Below, in pieces: positions 1 through 7,832 of a stretch of 64,000 bases of DNA; positions within the stretch are counted from its first letter, which is position 1, and each line of letters opens with the position of its first letter. The position numbers and the translations under genes were made by a program. The stretch lies in contig DASRIC010000002.1 of the NCBI GenBank assembly GCA_035650215.1, forward strand, positions 166,273-230,272, given 5' to 3'. The notes beneath the pieces are model-generated. The model saw only the letters and a list, made by a program, of their open reading frames with translations, was not told the origin of the DNA and ran no database searches. The stretch comes from JACVRW01 sp035650215. GTDB lineage: Bacteria; Actinomycetota; Thermoleophilia; Solirubrobacterales; Thermoleophilaceae.

Positions 1-468
1 CCGGACCCGACCAAGGCCTGCGTGGGACTCGAGTTCTTCTGCTTCGCCGGCGACGAGCTCTGGGAGACCGACGACGAGAAGCTCGTCCAGCTCGGCATGC
101 GCGAGCTCGAGCAGCTCGGCCTCGCCCGCCCGAGCCAGCTCGAGTTCGGCTTCGTCGAGCGGGTGCCCAAGGCCTACCCGATCTACGACGCCGAGTACGC
201 CGAACGCGTGTCCATGATCCGCACCTGGCTCGACGGGCTCGACAACTACATCCAGGTCGGCCGCAACGGGCTGCACCGCTACAACAACTCGGACCACTCC
301 ATGCTCACCGCCATGCGCGCGGTGGACAACCTCGTGAAGGGCACCGACCACGACATCTGGGCGGTCAACGCCGAGTCGGTGTACCACGAGGAGGAGAAGC
401 AGGATGAGCAGCAGCCCTACATCGAGGCGCCGGAGACGGAGTCGATGAAGGAGCCGCTCCACTCCTAG
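1..468 (+). CDS. FAD-dependent oxidoreductase (amine-oxidase / UDP-galactopyranose mutase-like), C-terminal part
   Basis: The reading frame is open from base 1, so the gene begins upstream; only about 155 C-terminal residues are present. The stretch GRNGLHRYNNSDHSMLTAM, followed by an Asn/Trp/Asn segment and a YHEE end, matches the C-terminus of NAD(P)/FAD-dependent oxidoreductases related to UDP-galactopyranose mutase and protoporphyrinogen oxidase. These families place the flavin-contacting GRNG/DHS motif here. The dinucleotide-binding N-terminus is outside the window, so the substrate cannot be judged. After YHEE there is a Glu/Gln-rich tail of about 25 residues. It lies 13 bases upstream of the EamA gene. 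Family resemblance is good; exact function is unknown. Confidence 0.75.
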   Translation, partial: PDPTKACVGLEFFCFAGDELWETDDEKLVQLGMRELEQLGLARPSQLEFGFVERVPKAYPIYDAEYAERVSMIRTWLDGLDNYIQVGRNGLHRYNNSDHSMLTAMRAVDNLVKGTDHDIWAVNAESVYHEEEKQDEQQPYIEAPETESMKEPLHS

Positions 469-481
469 GGGCGCCTGGGCC

Positions 482-1285
482 GTGAGCGGTGGCGCCCTCG
501 CACTCGCACTCGGGGCCGCCGTCCTCCATGCGACGTGGAACGTGCTGCTCGCCGGCGCGCGCAACACCGCGGCGGCCACGGGCGGGCTGATCGTCTGGGG
601 CGTGGCGCTGCTGGCGATCCCCGCCGTGCTCGTGGCCGACGTCTCCACCTCGGCGATCCCCTTCATCCTCGCTTCCGCCGCCCTCGAGCTGGGCTACTTC
701 CTGCTGCTGGCTCGCGCCTACGACACGGGCGAGCTGTCGGTCGTGTATCCGGTGGCGCGCGGGGTAGCCCCGGCCCTGGTACTGGTCGTGGGGGTCATGA
801 CGGGGCTGGGTGAGCGGGTGGGGGTGCTGGGCGCGGTCGGCGTCCTGTGCATCGTCGGCGGTGTGCTCCTCGTTGGTGCTCAGGGCAGGACAGCTTCGCG
901 GGACCTGGGGTTCGGCCTGGCCATCGCGGCGGCGATCGCGGCCTACACGCTGGTGGACTCCGAGGGCGTTCAGCGGGCCGCGCCGGTGACCTACCTCGCG
1001 CTCGTGCTCGCGCCGAGCGCCGTCCTGTACCCCGCCGTCGTTCGCACCGGACCGGACCTCGGCGTGCGCAGCGCGTTCACCGCGGCCGCCACGCTCGGCG
1101 CCTATCTGCTGGTGCTGTTCGCGCTCGAGCTGGCGCCGCCGGCCCCCGTGGCCGCGGTGCGCGAGTCGAGCGTCGTGATCGCCACCCTCCTGGCGGCCGC
1201 CTTCCTTGGCGAGCGGGTGAGCGCCGTGCGGGTGGCCGGCTCCGTGCTGGTCGTGGCGGGGGTTGCCGCGATCGCCTACACGTAG
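482..1285 (+). CDS. EamA/DMT-superfamily membrane transporter
   Basis: A 267-residue, very hydrophobic protein with nine or ten predicted membrane segments arranged as two similar halves. The second half starts near residue 140, and each half ends in a Gly/Ala-rich helix typical of EamA domains. The first helix holds the frequent ATWN motif (HATWNVLLAG). Drug/metabolite transporters of this type export small metabolites or take up sugars and nucleotides; the substrate cannot be read from sequence. Start is a GTG 13 bases after the preceding stop. The 3' end overlaps the convergent sulfatase-like gene by 10 bases. Confidence 0.82.
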   Translation: MSGGALALALGAAVLHATWNVLLAGARNTAAATGGLIVWGVALLAIPAVLVADVSTSAIPFILASAALELGYFLLLARAYDTGELSVVYPVARGVAPALVLVVGVMTGLGERVGVLGAVGVLCIVGGVLLVGAQGRTASRDLGFGLAIAAAIAAYTLVDSEGVQRAAPVTYLALVLAPSAVLYPAVVRTGPDLGVRSAFTAAATLGAYLLVLFALELAPPAPVAAVRESSVVIATLLAAAFLGERVSAVRVAGSVLVVAGVAAIAYT

Positions 1286-2739
1286 TAGGGCAGCGGCCCG
1301 CCCGTGACCTCGAGCACCTGCTGGTAGAGCTCCTCGGAGAGCTTGCGGTTCTGCGGCTCGATGTTCTGGTACTCGTGCGGGTCGACCCGCAGGTCGTACA
1401 TGTGCCGCTCCTTGCCGCGGTTGTCGCCGATCAGCACGTTGTCGTCGGTGCGGATGAAGAAGCGGTTGTACATGCCGCCGTAGTGGTAGTCGCGCCGCTG
1501 CGCCGGCTGCTCGCCGTCGAGCAGCGGCGACAGGTCTGAGCCGTCCATCCAGTCGGGCCGGTCGATCCCGAGCATCGACAGGACGGTTGGCCCGACGTCG
1601 TGGGTGGAGGCGAAGTAGCTACTCACCTCGCCGGCCGCCTTGTCCTCCGGGTGGATGATGACGAAGGGCACCTGCGCCAGCTCGGGGTGGAGCTGCGAGG
1701 GAACCTTGCCGGTGTAGCCGCGCTCGCCGAGCAGGTAGCCGTGGTCGGACAGCATCACGATCATGGTCGTCTTGTCGAGGCCGAGCTCGTAGAACCGGTC
1801 CATGAAATGGCCGAGCCAGTGGTCGGTCATGGTCACCTCGGCGGCGTAGACGGCGTGTAGGCGGCGGAACTCCTCGTGCGTGAAGTACCTGGCGAAGCCG
1901 TACTTGGTCACGCCGATCTCCGGTCCCTCGTAGCCCGGGTCGCCGTACATGTCGAGGTACTTGCGCGGGGGGCTCCAGGGCTCGTGCGGGTCGAACGAGT
2001 CAACCGTGAGCGCGAACGGCTGGCGCCGCTTGGCCTGGTCGAGCACCTTGGCGGCGTCCTTGTAGAGCCGGGCGCAGACGGTCTCCTCCTCGTGCACGCC
2101 GCCGCCCGAGTTGGCGAGGTACTTGCGCATGCCCGGTATGTAGCGCTCGTCGCGCAGGATCGGCGGCAGCCAGTGCTTGACCGTGCTCAGCGGGATCGAC
2201 TCGGGGTCCTTGTAGAAGCCGGACTGGCCGACGATGGTGGTCCACTGGTCGAACGTCTCGCGGAACGGCTCGAAGGCCTTCATGAACGCGAGGAACGGGT
2301 TGTCCGAGACCTGAGCGCTCCAGTAGCCCTCGTCGCGCAGCACCTTGGTGAAGGTCTTCTGGGGGTCGTCGATCGGAAGCCAGCCCGGGCTCGTGCCGAT
2401 CTCCTGGTTCGGCTTCCAGTGGCGGTACGGGAAGATGCGCTTCGAGGAGAAGATCGAGCGACGCGCCGGCACGGTGACCATCGCCTCCGGGAAGGCGCGG
2501 TTGAAGCGCAGGCCGCGGGCGGCGAGGGCGTCGACCGTGGGCGTCTGGACCTGGGGCGAGCCGTACGCGCCCACGTGGTCGGGCCGCAGGCTGTCGATGA
2601 TCAGGACGAGCACGTTCAGGCGTCCGTCGGACCCGGCTCGGTCGTCCGTGCTGCAGGCCACGTTCGGAAGCAGGGCGGCACCGGCCGCGCTCGCTGCGCC
2701 GGCCCCGATAAAGCGCCGGCGGTTGAGGCGCAGGTCCAC
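1276..2739 (-). CDS. Exported sulfatase / alkaline-phosphatase-superfamily hydrolase
   Basis: A 487-residue protein. The N-terminus has a twin-arginine-type signal (NRRRFIGAG at residues 6-14, then an Ala-rich core) ending at a Cys near residue 29, so it is probably exported by Tat, perhaps as a lipoprotein. The sulfatase fold is shown by LNVLVLIIDSLRPDH (about 41-55, first metal Asp), a DPHEPW loop and SDHGYLLGE (second metal pair). At the nucleophile site, where sulfatases have Cys/Ser-x-Pro-x-Arg, this protein reads Thr-Val-Pro-Ala-Arg (about 89-93). It therefore should not be matured to formylglycine and may act on phosphoesters. The reading frame continues upstream to 2952, but the GTG at 2739 starts exactly at the signal peptide and has a TACCGT box 8 bases before it. 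Confidence 0.8.
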   Translation of the reverse strand: MDLRLNRRRFIGAGAASAAGAALLPNVACSTDDRAGSDGRLNVLVLIIDSLRPDHVGAYGSPQVQTPTVDALAARGLRFNRAFPEAMVTVPARRSIFSSKRIFPYRHWKPNQEIGTSPGWLPIDDPQKTFTKVLRDEGYWSAQVSDNPFLAFMKAFEPFRETFDQWTTIVGQSGFYKDPESIPLSTVKHWLPPILRDERYIPGMRKYLANSGGGVHEEETVCARLYKDAAKVLDQAKRRQPFALTVDSFDPHEPWSPPRKYLDMYGDPGYEGPEIGVTKYGFARYFTHEEFRRLHAVYAAEVTMTDHWLGHFMDRFYELGLDKTTMIVMLSDHGYLLGERGYTGKVPSQLHPELAQVPFVIIHPEDKAAGEVSSYFASTHDVGPTVLSMLGIDRPDWMDGSDLSPLLDGEQPAQRRDYHYGGMYNRFFIRTDDNVLIGDNRGKERHMYDLRVDPHEYQNIEPQNRKLSEELYQQVLEVTGGPLPYYV

Positions 2740-2747
2740 GGCGCAAC

Positions 2748-2753
2748 ACGGTA
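2748..2753 (-). promoter_or_regulatory. Putative leaderless -10 box for the sulfatase-like gene
   Basis: On the minus strand the hexamer TACCGT ends 8 bases before the GTG start at 2739. This matches the actinobacterial TAnnnT -10 consensus at a distance that would start transcription at or next to the initiation codon. No clear -35 is visible. Confidence 0.35.
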
Positions 2754-2852
2754 GCTGAGCCCGGGGGCCGATTTCTGGCCGTCTCTCGTACAAACGTCCA
2801 GGTCCCGGGTGGACGGCTCGGATCCGGATGAGGAGCGGCCGAGGCAGGTCGC

Positions 2853-4112
2853 GTGACCCGGGCTCAGCTGCTGTGCGCTTCTCTGATCGCAGCTGCCGTC
2901 CTGCCCACGACGGCGTTGGCGCAGACACCGGCGCCCGGCCGCCTGCTTCCACCCGATTTCGCGCAGGAGCCGGACCACGTGCCGGCTCCGCCGGTCGGCA
3001 AGTACCCAGAGCACTGGGCCGAGTGCGTGAAGGAGACGGACCCCGCGCCGCCGGTCGCGCCGGCGGGCATCGATCCGCGCGCGGTCGACCCGGCGGCCAC
3101 CAACCCGCTGCTCGGACTCACCTACTTCGTGGACCGCATGGAGCCGGCCTACATGTCCTGGTCGCGCTGGAAGCGCGCGGGCGAGGACGCGAAGGCGAGC
3201 ACGATCTGGAAGCTCGCGCGCGAGCCGCGCTTCCGTTGGTTCGGCAAGTTCACGCGCCCGCACATGCAGAAGAAGGTGCGCGGGTTCCTCGACCGCGTGC
3301 AGTGCGACCAGCCCGGCACCGTGCCGCTGATGGCAGTGATGCGCCACCAGGGCAAGGACTGCGGCGGGCACTACCGGGCCGGCGGCGAGGCCGAGGACCA
3401 GGCCACGATGCGCTGGTACGACGACTTCGCCGATGCGATCGGCAACACGCGCGTGGTGATCGGGTTCGAGCCGGACTCGCTCGGCACGATCGACTGCCTG
3501 GCCCCCGACCGGCGCCAGGACCGGCTCGACGTGCTGCGCTACGGGGTCGATCGGCTCTCGCAGCTCCCCAATGCGACGATCTACCTCGAGGCCGGCGCCG
3601 CCGACTGGGAGCCCGCCGCGCGGACCGCCAAGCAGCTGCGCTACATCGGCGTCCACAAGGTTCGCGGCTTCATGCTGAACGTGACCCACCACGACTGGAC
3701 CCGCGAGAACATCCGCCACGGCCTCGACATCTCGCGCCGGGTGGGCGGCAAGCCGTTCATCGTCAACACCTCCTACAACGGCCGCGGCCCGCTCCACTAC
3801 CGCCGCTGGATCAACCGGGCCCAGCACAAGTGGCGCCGCATCAACGTATGGTGCAACCCCGGCCTGCGCGGGCTCGGCCCGGCCCCGACCACGGTGACCT
3901 CCCACCCGAAGGTGGACGCCTACATGTACGTGAACCGGCCGGGCTACTCGGCGGGCTCGTGCAACGGCGGCCCGCTCCCGGTGGGCACGTGGTGGGCCGA
4001 CCGCGGCCTGATGTACGCCCGTTTCGCCACCGACTGGGAGGCGGCCCCGAAGGGCACGATCCACGGGCACTTCAAGCGCTATTCGCTGCGCGCGCTCGGC
4101 GCGTTCGGGTAG
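2853..4112 (+). CDS. Secreted glycoside hydrolase family 6-like protein
   Basis: A 419-residue protein with a signal peptide (hydrophobic residues 6-20, likely cleavage after ALA near 23) and a Pro-rich linker to about 80. The family 6 cellulase core follows: KDCGGHY with the putative catalytic Asp169, FEPDSL with the general-acid Asp208, and the WCNPGLRGLGPAPTT segment (333-347). GH6 enzymes cleave beta-1,4-glucans with inversion. In the C-terminal loop, where family members usually have a Glu-Ser/Ala-Asp-Gly motif, this protein reads Tyr-Ser-Ala-Gly (365-368), so a conserved Asp is missing. Activity is therefore likely but not assured. The start is a GTG at the signal peptide. It is transcribed away from the sulfatase-like gene. 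Confidence 0.82.
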   Translation: MTRAQLLCASLIAAAVLPTTALAQTPAPGRLLPPDFAQEPDHVPAPPVGKYPEHWAECVKETDPAPPVAPAGIDPRAVDPAATNPLLGLTYFVDRMEPAYMSWSRWKRAGEDAKASTIWKLAREPRFRWFGKFTRPHMQKKVRGFLDRVQCDQPGTVPLMAVMRHQGKDCGGHYRAGGEAEDQATMRWYDDFADAIGNTRVVIGFEPDSLGTIDCLAPDRRQDRLDVLRYGVDRLSQLPNATIYLEAGAADWEPAARTAKQLRYIGVHKVRGFMLNVTHHDWTRENIRHGLDISRRVGGKPFIVNTSYNGRGPLHYRRWINRAQHKWRRINVWCNPGLRGLGPAPTTVTSHPKVDAYMYVNRPGYSAGSCNGGPLPVGTWWADRGLMYARFATDWEAAPKGTIHGHFKRYSLRALGAFG

Positions 4113-4154
4113 GGCCTGCCGCTTCGTCCAGGTCATTCGCCGGCGCTGTGCGGC

Positions 4155-4198
4155 GAACGTCCCTGATCACCCCCCATAGCGACCAGTCCGGGACGTTC
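4155..4198. repeat. Inverted repeat between convergent genes; member of a dispersed palindrome family, possible terminator
   Basis: GAACGTCCC at 4155-4163 is the exact reverse complement of GGGACGTTC at 4190-4198, with a 26-base spacer. It lies between the ends of the convergent GH6 and glycosyltransferase genes, where it could terminate both transcripts. The same outer arms, again followed by AT, recur in the long palindrome at 57595-57638. There is no T tract. Confidence 0.55.
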
Positions 4199-4225
4199 AT
4201 CCGGGGGCGAGGGCCTCCCGCCGAG

Positions 4226-6031
4226 CTAGATCTCGTCGGCCGGTCCCTGCTCGGGCTCGACGCCGAACGGCACCGGCTCACGCGCCCGCGGCACGCGCAG
4301 GATGGGCGGCCCGAAGGCCTGCTCGCAGTCGCGCAGGCGCTGGATCGTGACCGTTGGGCCGGGCCGCTCGTACTCGGGCGGGTAGTAGTTGTAGGAGAGG
4401 TCGAAGCTGAACGGCACCGGTCCGGCGCCGTCGTCGTAGGGGCTGAACCTGTGCACCAGGTCCGACTCGCGGTCGAGCCGCTCGTAGTAGGCGCGCGCTC
4501 CGGGGTCGCCGGTCTCGAGCGCGCGCTCGCGCACCACGCCGGTGGTCATCACGAGGCAGTAGCCGTACAGGCGGTAGTCGTCGATCACCTCGGGTGAGAG
4601 CACGAGGTGGTAGGCGGACGCCCTCACGCCGCCGTCCGGACGCGTCACCAGGCCGGGCTTGTACTGGACGCAGACCTCGCTCCGGCCCTCGCCCTCGTAG
4701 GCCCAGCCGGCCTCGGACCAGCCGGGGCGGCGCGGGCAGCGCGACAGCCACGACGGCAGCGCACCATCGGGGTTCGAGCGGAACCAGCGACCCGGCACGG
4801 CGGGCTCGACGGAGGCGCGGAGCTCGGGCGGGTAGGTGCGCTCGATCCAGTCGCGGGCCTGCTGGCGCGTGTCGTCGCGGCCGAGCACCTGGGCGCTGCG
4901 GATGTCCGCGGCCAGGGGCTGCACGAGCACGAGCGCGGTGGCTCCGGCCAGGGCCACCGTGCGCCAGCGCGCGCTCCGGACGAGCGAGGCCGCCTGAGCC
5001 AGCCCGGCCGCGGCCAGCATCGCGAGCGCCGGGTAGGCGGGGAGGAGCCAGCGCCCGAAGTAGCGCGACTGCGCGCTGAGGTACGCCAGCAGAGCGAGGG
5101 GAACCGCGAGCAGCATCAGGCCGCGGACCCAGTCGCGCCGCAGCTCCACGAGCGCGCCGGCGAGGGCGGCCAGCGCGGCGGCCCAGCCCAGACCCCAGGT
5201 GAGGCTGTCCAGGTAGTACGAGATCCCGCTCGACTCCTGGCCGGGCTTGGGCTGGTCGGCCGCCACCTCGGCCTGATCGCGCAGATCGGCCCACCACGCG
5301 TCGAAGGACGACAGCAGGTACGGGTTGAGAGCCACGAACACGACGACCGCCAGCGCGCTGCCGAGGGCCAGGCCGCCAAGCGCGCGCGCCGGGCCGGCCC
5401 TCAGGCGGGCCAGCGCCGCGATCCCGAGCGGCAGGAGCGCGAGCCCGGCCGTGTACTTGAACCCCACGGCCAGGCCGGCGGCGGCGCCGGCGAGCCCGAA
5501 GTCCACGAGCCGCCCCTCGTCGCGCGCGCGGACGGCGAACAGCAGGGCGAGCGCCACGCCTGTCAGGGCGCCCACGTCCGTGACCGCCACGCGGGAGTAG
5601 GCGACCGGCAGGAACGCGAAGCAGAGGATCGCCGCGGCCACCAGGCCCTCGCGGACGCCCCAGATGCGGCGCGCCGCCCAGTAGGTGGCGGCCACCCCCA
5701 CGATGCAGAGCACGGCGGCGAGTGAGCGCGCCGCGACCCAGATCTCGGTCGGATCCTTGTCGAACTGCTCGGTCACGTTCCCGAACGGCAGGTCGAACAG
5801 GAACCCGAGCGGCCCGTACATTGCCCGCAGCAGCCCGTACACGCCGTAGGTGAAAGCCGCCGGGTTCTGGTAGTAGCCCGGGTCGAGGTCCTGCCAGAAC
5901 ATCTCGATCGCGCGGCTGGCGAAATGCGAGCCCTCGTCGATCGAGTACACGAACGGCAGGCCGTAGTCGATGTTCCAGAGGCGCAGGGCAAGCCCCACCG
6001 CCAGGATCCCTGCGAGCACGATCCGGTGCAC
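4226..6031 (-). CDS. GT39/ArnT-type integral membrane glycosyltransferase
   Basis: A protein of about 601 residues. The first helix is followed by a periplasmic loop with an acidic DEGSH motif (near residue 33), the position of the catalytic Asp/Glu in the PMT/ArnT superfamily. Roughly ten further membrane segments extend to about residue 380. The last 220 residues are a soluble, Tyr- and Pro-rich domain, presumably extracytoplasmic. These enzymes transfer a sugar from a polyprenyl-phosphate donor to protein, lipid or polysaccharide; the acceptor here is unknown. A GTG at 6040 is also possible, but the GTG at 6031 has TAGGGT 7 bases upstream, fitting leaderless expression. It diverges from ribD. 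Confidence 0.78.
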   Translation of the reverse strand: MHRIVLAGILAVGLALRLWNIDYGLPFVYSIDEGSHFASRAIEMFWQDLDPGYYQNPAAFTYGVYGLLRAMYGPLGFLFDLPFGNVTEQFDKDPTEIWVAARSLAAVLCIVGVAATYWAARRIWGVREGLVAAAILCFAFLPVAYSRVAVTDVGALTGVALALLFAVRARDEGRLVDFGLAGAAAGLAVGFKYTAGLALLPLGIAALARLRAGPARALGGLALGSALAVVVFVALNPYLLSSFDAWWADLRDQAEVAADQPKPGQESSGISYYLDSLTWGLGWAAALAALAGALVELRRDWVRGLMLLAVPLALLAYLSAQSRYFGRWLLPAYPALAMLAAAGLAQAASLVRSARWRTVALAGATALVLVQPLAADIRSAQVLGRDDTRQQARDWIERTYPPELRASVEPAVPGRWFRSNPDGALPSWLSRCPRRPGWSEAGWAYEGEGRSEVCVQYKPGLVTRPDGGVRASAYHLVLSPEVIDDYRLYGYCLVMTTGVVRERALETGDPGARAYYERLDRESDLVHRFSPYDDGAGPVPFSFDLSYNYYPPEYERPGPTVTIQRLRDCEQAFGPPILRVPRAREPVPFGVEPEQGPADEI

Positions 6032-6038
6032 CGCGCGC

Positions 6039-6044
6039 ACCCTA
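6039..6044 (-). promoter_or_regulatory. Putative leaderless -10 box for the GT39 gene
   Basis: Minus-strand TAGGGT ends 7 bases before GTG 6031. If it is the -10, the alternative GTG at 6040 would lie inside the promoter and could not be the start, which is why the shorter protein is preferred. Confidence 0.35.
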
Positions 6045-6060
6045 GATAACCCCGGCCGCC

Positions 6061-6117
6061 CGGAGGGCCGCTGGTATCGTTGACTCGCGAGTCAATCCAG
6101 CGAAGACGAGCCCTCCG
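6061..6117 (+). promoter_or_regulatory. Nested stem-loop ending at the ribD start codon
   Basis: Three nested complementary blocks can be seen. CGGAGGGC (6061-6068) pairs with GCCCTCCG (6110-6117). CTGG (6071-6074) pairs with CCAG (6097-6100). The perfect 16-base palindrome TTGACTCGCGAGTCAA (6080-6095) forms the tip. The structure ends one base before the ribD ATG at 6119 and fills most of the gap between two divergent genes. It could be an RNA structure controlling translation, a regulator-binding palindrome, or both. It does not match the FMN riboswitch consensus. Confidence 0.5.
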
Positions 6118-6118
6118 A

Positions 6119-7243
6119 ATGTCAGAGACCACGGCCACCGAGCGCGACGCCCGACATCTGGAGAGGGCCATCGAGTTGGCCGGCCGCGCCCGCGGCCAGA
6201 CCAGTCCCAACCCGATGGTGGGCGCGGTGATCGTCAAGCACGGGCGCGTGATCGGCGAGGGCATCACCCAGCCTCCCGGCGAGTCGCACGCCGAGCGCAT
6301 GGCCCTGTCCGCCTGCGAGGAGGACCCCTCCGGGGCCACGATGTACGTCTCGCTCGAGCCCTGCTGCCACCAGGGCCGCACGCCTGCCTGTACGGACGCG
6401 ATCCTCGGCGCGGGCATCGCGCGCGTGGTGATCGCCTCAGACGACCCCACGCCCAAGGCGGCGGGCAGGGGGCCGGGCATCCTCCGCGACGAGGGCCTCG
6501 AGGTCACGATCGCGGATGGCGCGCTGGCCGCGAGCGCCCGCCTCCTGAACCAGCCCTTCCGAAAGCACGCCCGGACCGGCCGCCCGCTCGTGATCTTCAA
6601 GTCGGCGATGACGCTCGACGGCAAGGTGGCCACGCGCACCGGGGACTCGCAGTGGATCTCCGGCGAGGCGAGCCGCGCCCGCTCGCACCGCTGGCGCGCC
6701 GAGGCCGACGCCGTGGCGGTGGGGATCGGCACGGCGCTCACGGACGACCCCCAGCTCACCGCCCGGATCGACGGGGTCGCCCGCCAGCCCACGCGCGTGG
6801 TGTTCGACTCCGAGGGCCGGCTGCCGCTCGACTCGAAGCTCGTGCGCGGCGGGTCCGAGGTGCCGCTGATCGTGGTCTGCTCGCGCGCCGCCAGCCGCAC
6901 GGCGGTGCAGGCGCTCGAGTCGGCGGGCGTCGACGTGATCGTTGCCACCGGGGCCAACGAGGCGGCCCGCGCGGGGCACGCGCTCGCCGAGCTCGGCGCG
7001 CGCGACATCCAGTCGCTCCTGCTCGAGGGCGGGCCGCGCCTGGCGGGGTCGTTCCTCGAGGCCGACGAGGTCGACGAGGCGCGCATCTTCATCGCGCCGA
7101 TCCTGCTCGGCGGCGCCAAGGCGAAGACGGCCGTGGAGGGGATCGGCGTGGAGCAGATCGCCGGCGGCCGGCGCGCCATCTCCGTGGAGGCCGAGCGGAT
7201 CGAGGACGACGTGCTCGTGACCGCCCGGCTGAAGGAGTGGTGA
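6119..7243 (+). CDS. ribD: Bifunctional diaminohydroxyphosphoribosylaminopyrimidine deaminase / 5-amino-6-(5-phosphoribosylamino)uracil reductase
   Basis: A 374-residue RibD, catalysing the deamination and reduction steps of riboflavin synthesis in the cytoplasm. The N-terminal deaminase domain has zinc ligands in SHAERMAL (His57, with Glu59) and PCCHQGRTPAC (Cys82/83 and Cys91). The reductase domain starts near residue 145 (FKSAMTLDGKVATRTGDSQW). The frame is open upstream to 6080, but that part would lie inside the leader palindrome; ATG 6119 starts the conserved domain. No Shine-Dalgarno is visible because the stem-loop occupies the position. It is the first gene of ribD-ribE-ribBA-ribH. 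Both active sites look intact. Confidence 0.95.
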   Translation: MSETTATERDARHLERAIELAGRARGQTSPNPMVGAVIVKHGRVIGEGITQPPGESHAERMALSACEEDPSGATMYVSLEPCCHQGRTPACTDAILGAGIARVVIASDDPTPKAAGRGPGILRDEGLEVTIADGALAASARLLNQPFRKHARTGRPLVIFKSAMTLDGKVATRTGDSQWISGEASRARSHRWRAEADAVAVGIGTALTDDPQLTARIDGVARQPTRVVFDSEGRLPLDSKLVRGGSEVPLIVVCSRAASRTAVQALESAGVDVIVATGANEAARAGHALAELGARDIQSLLLEGGPRLAGSFLEADEVDEARIFIAPILLGGAKAKTAVEGIGVEQIAGGRRAISVEAERIEDDVLVTARLKEW

Positions 7244-7244
7244 G

Positions 7245-7832
7245 GTGTTCACCGGGCTCGTGGCCGGCACGGGAACCGTCGATTCGCTCGAGCGCGACGG
7301 CGACGGAATGCGCCTGCGGGTGCGCAGCGAGCTCGCGGGCGAGCTGTCCGCCGGGGACTCGATCGCCGTCAACGGCGTCTGCCTGACCGCAGTCGAGCCG
7401 GACGCCGCCGGCTTCTCGGCCGACGTGATGTCGGAGACGCTTCGGCGCAGCTCCCTCGGACCGCTCACCTCGGGCGACGCCGTGAACCTCGAGCTGCCGC
7501 TGCGCGCCGGCGACCGGCTGGGCGGCCACGTGGTGCAAGGTCACGTTGACGGCGTAGGCACCGTCGACTCGGTGCGCGACGAGGGCTTCTCGCGCGTGGT
7601 GCGCGTGTCGGCTCCCGCCGAGACGTTGCGCTACGTGGTGGAGAAGGGCTCGATCGCCGTGGACGGCGTGTCGCTCACGGTGTCCGCCGTGGACGGCCAG
7701 GCGTTCGAGGTGTCGCTGATCCCGGAGACGCTCGAGCGCACCACGCTCGGAGAGGCGGAGCCCGGCCGGATGCTCAACCTCGAGGTGGACGTGTTCGCCA
7801 AGTACGTCGAGAAGCTCGCGGTGAGGACGTGA
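7245..7832 (+). CDS. ribE: Riboflavin synthase, alpha subunit
   Basis: A 195-residue protein with two tandem lumazine-binding domains. The first begins at the diagnostic N-terminus MFTGLV; the second begins near residue 97 with HVVQGHVDGVG. It dismutates two 6,7-dimethyl-8-ribityllumazine molecules to riboflavin, the last step of the pathway, as a trimer. The GTG start lies one base after the ribD stop, and the gene overlaps ribBA by 4 bases, so translation is coupled. The length is normal for the family. Confidence 0.95.
   Translation: MFTGLVAGTGTVDSLERDGDGMRLRVRSELAGELSAGDSIAVNGVCLTAVEPDAAGFSADVMSETLRRSSLGPLTSGDAVNLELPLRAGDRLGGHVVQGHVDGVGTVDSVRDEGFSRVVRVSAPAETLRYVVEKGSIAVDGVSLTVSAVDGQAFEVSLIPETLERTTLGEAEPGRMLNLEVDVFAKYVEKLAVRT

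Noticed and set aside
1876..2754. Long plus-strand frame (292 codons) opposite the sulfatase-like gene
   Set aside because: It is a GC-bias shadow. The minus-strand frame has a signal peptide and ordered sulfatase motifs, while this frame has none.
6041..6118. FMN riboswitch upstream of the riboflavin operon
   Set aside because: The 78-base gap is too short and lacks the conserved RFN helices and their invariant loops; only the nested stem-loop is present.
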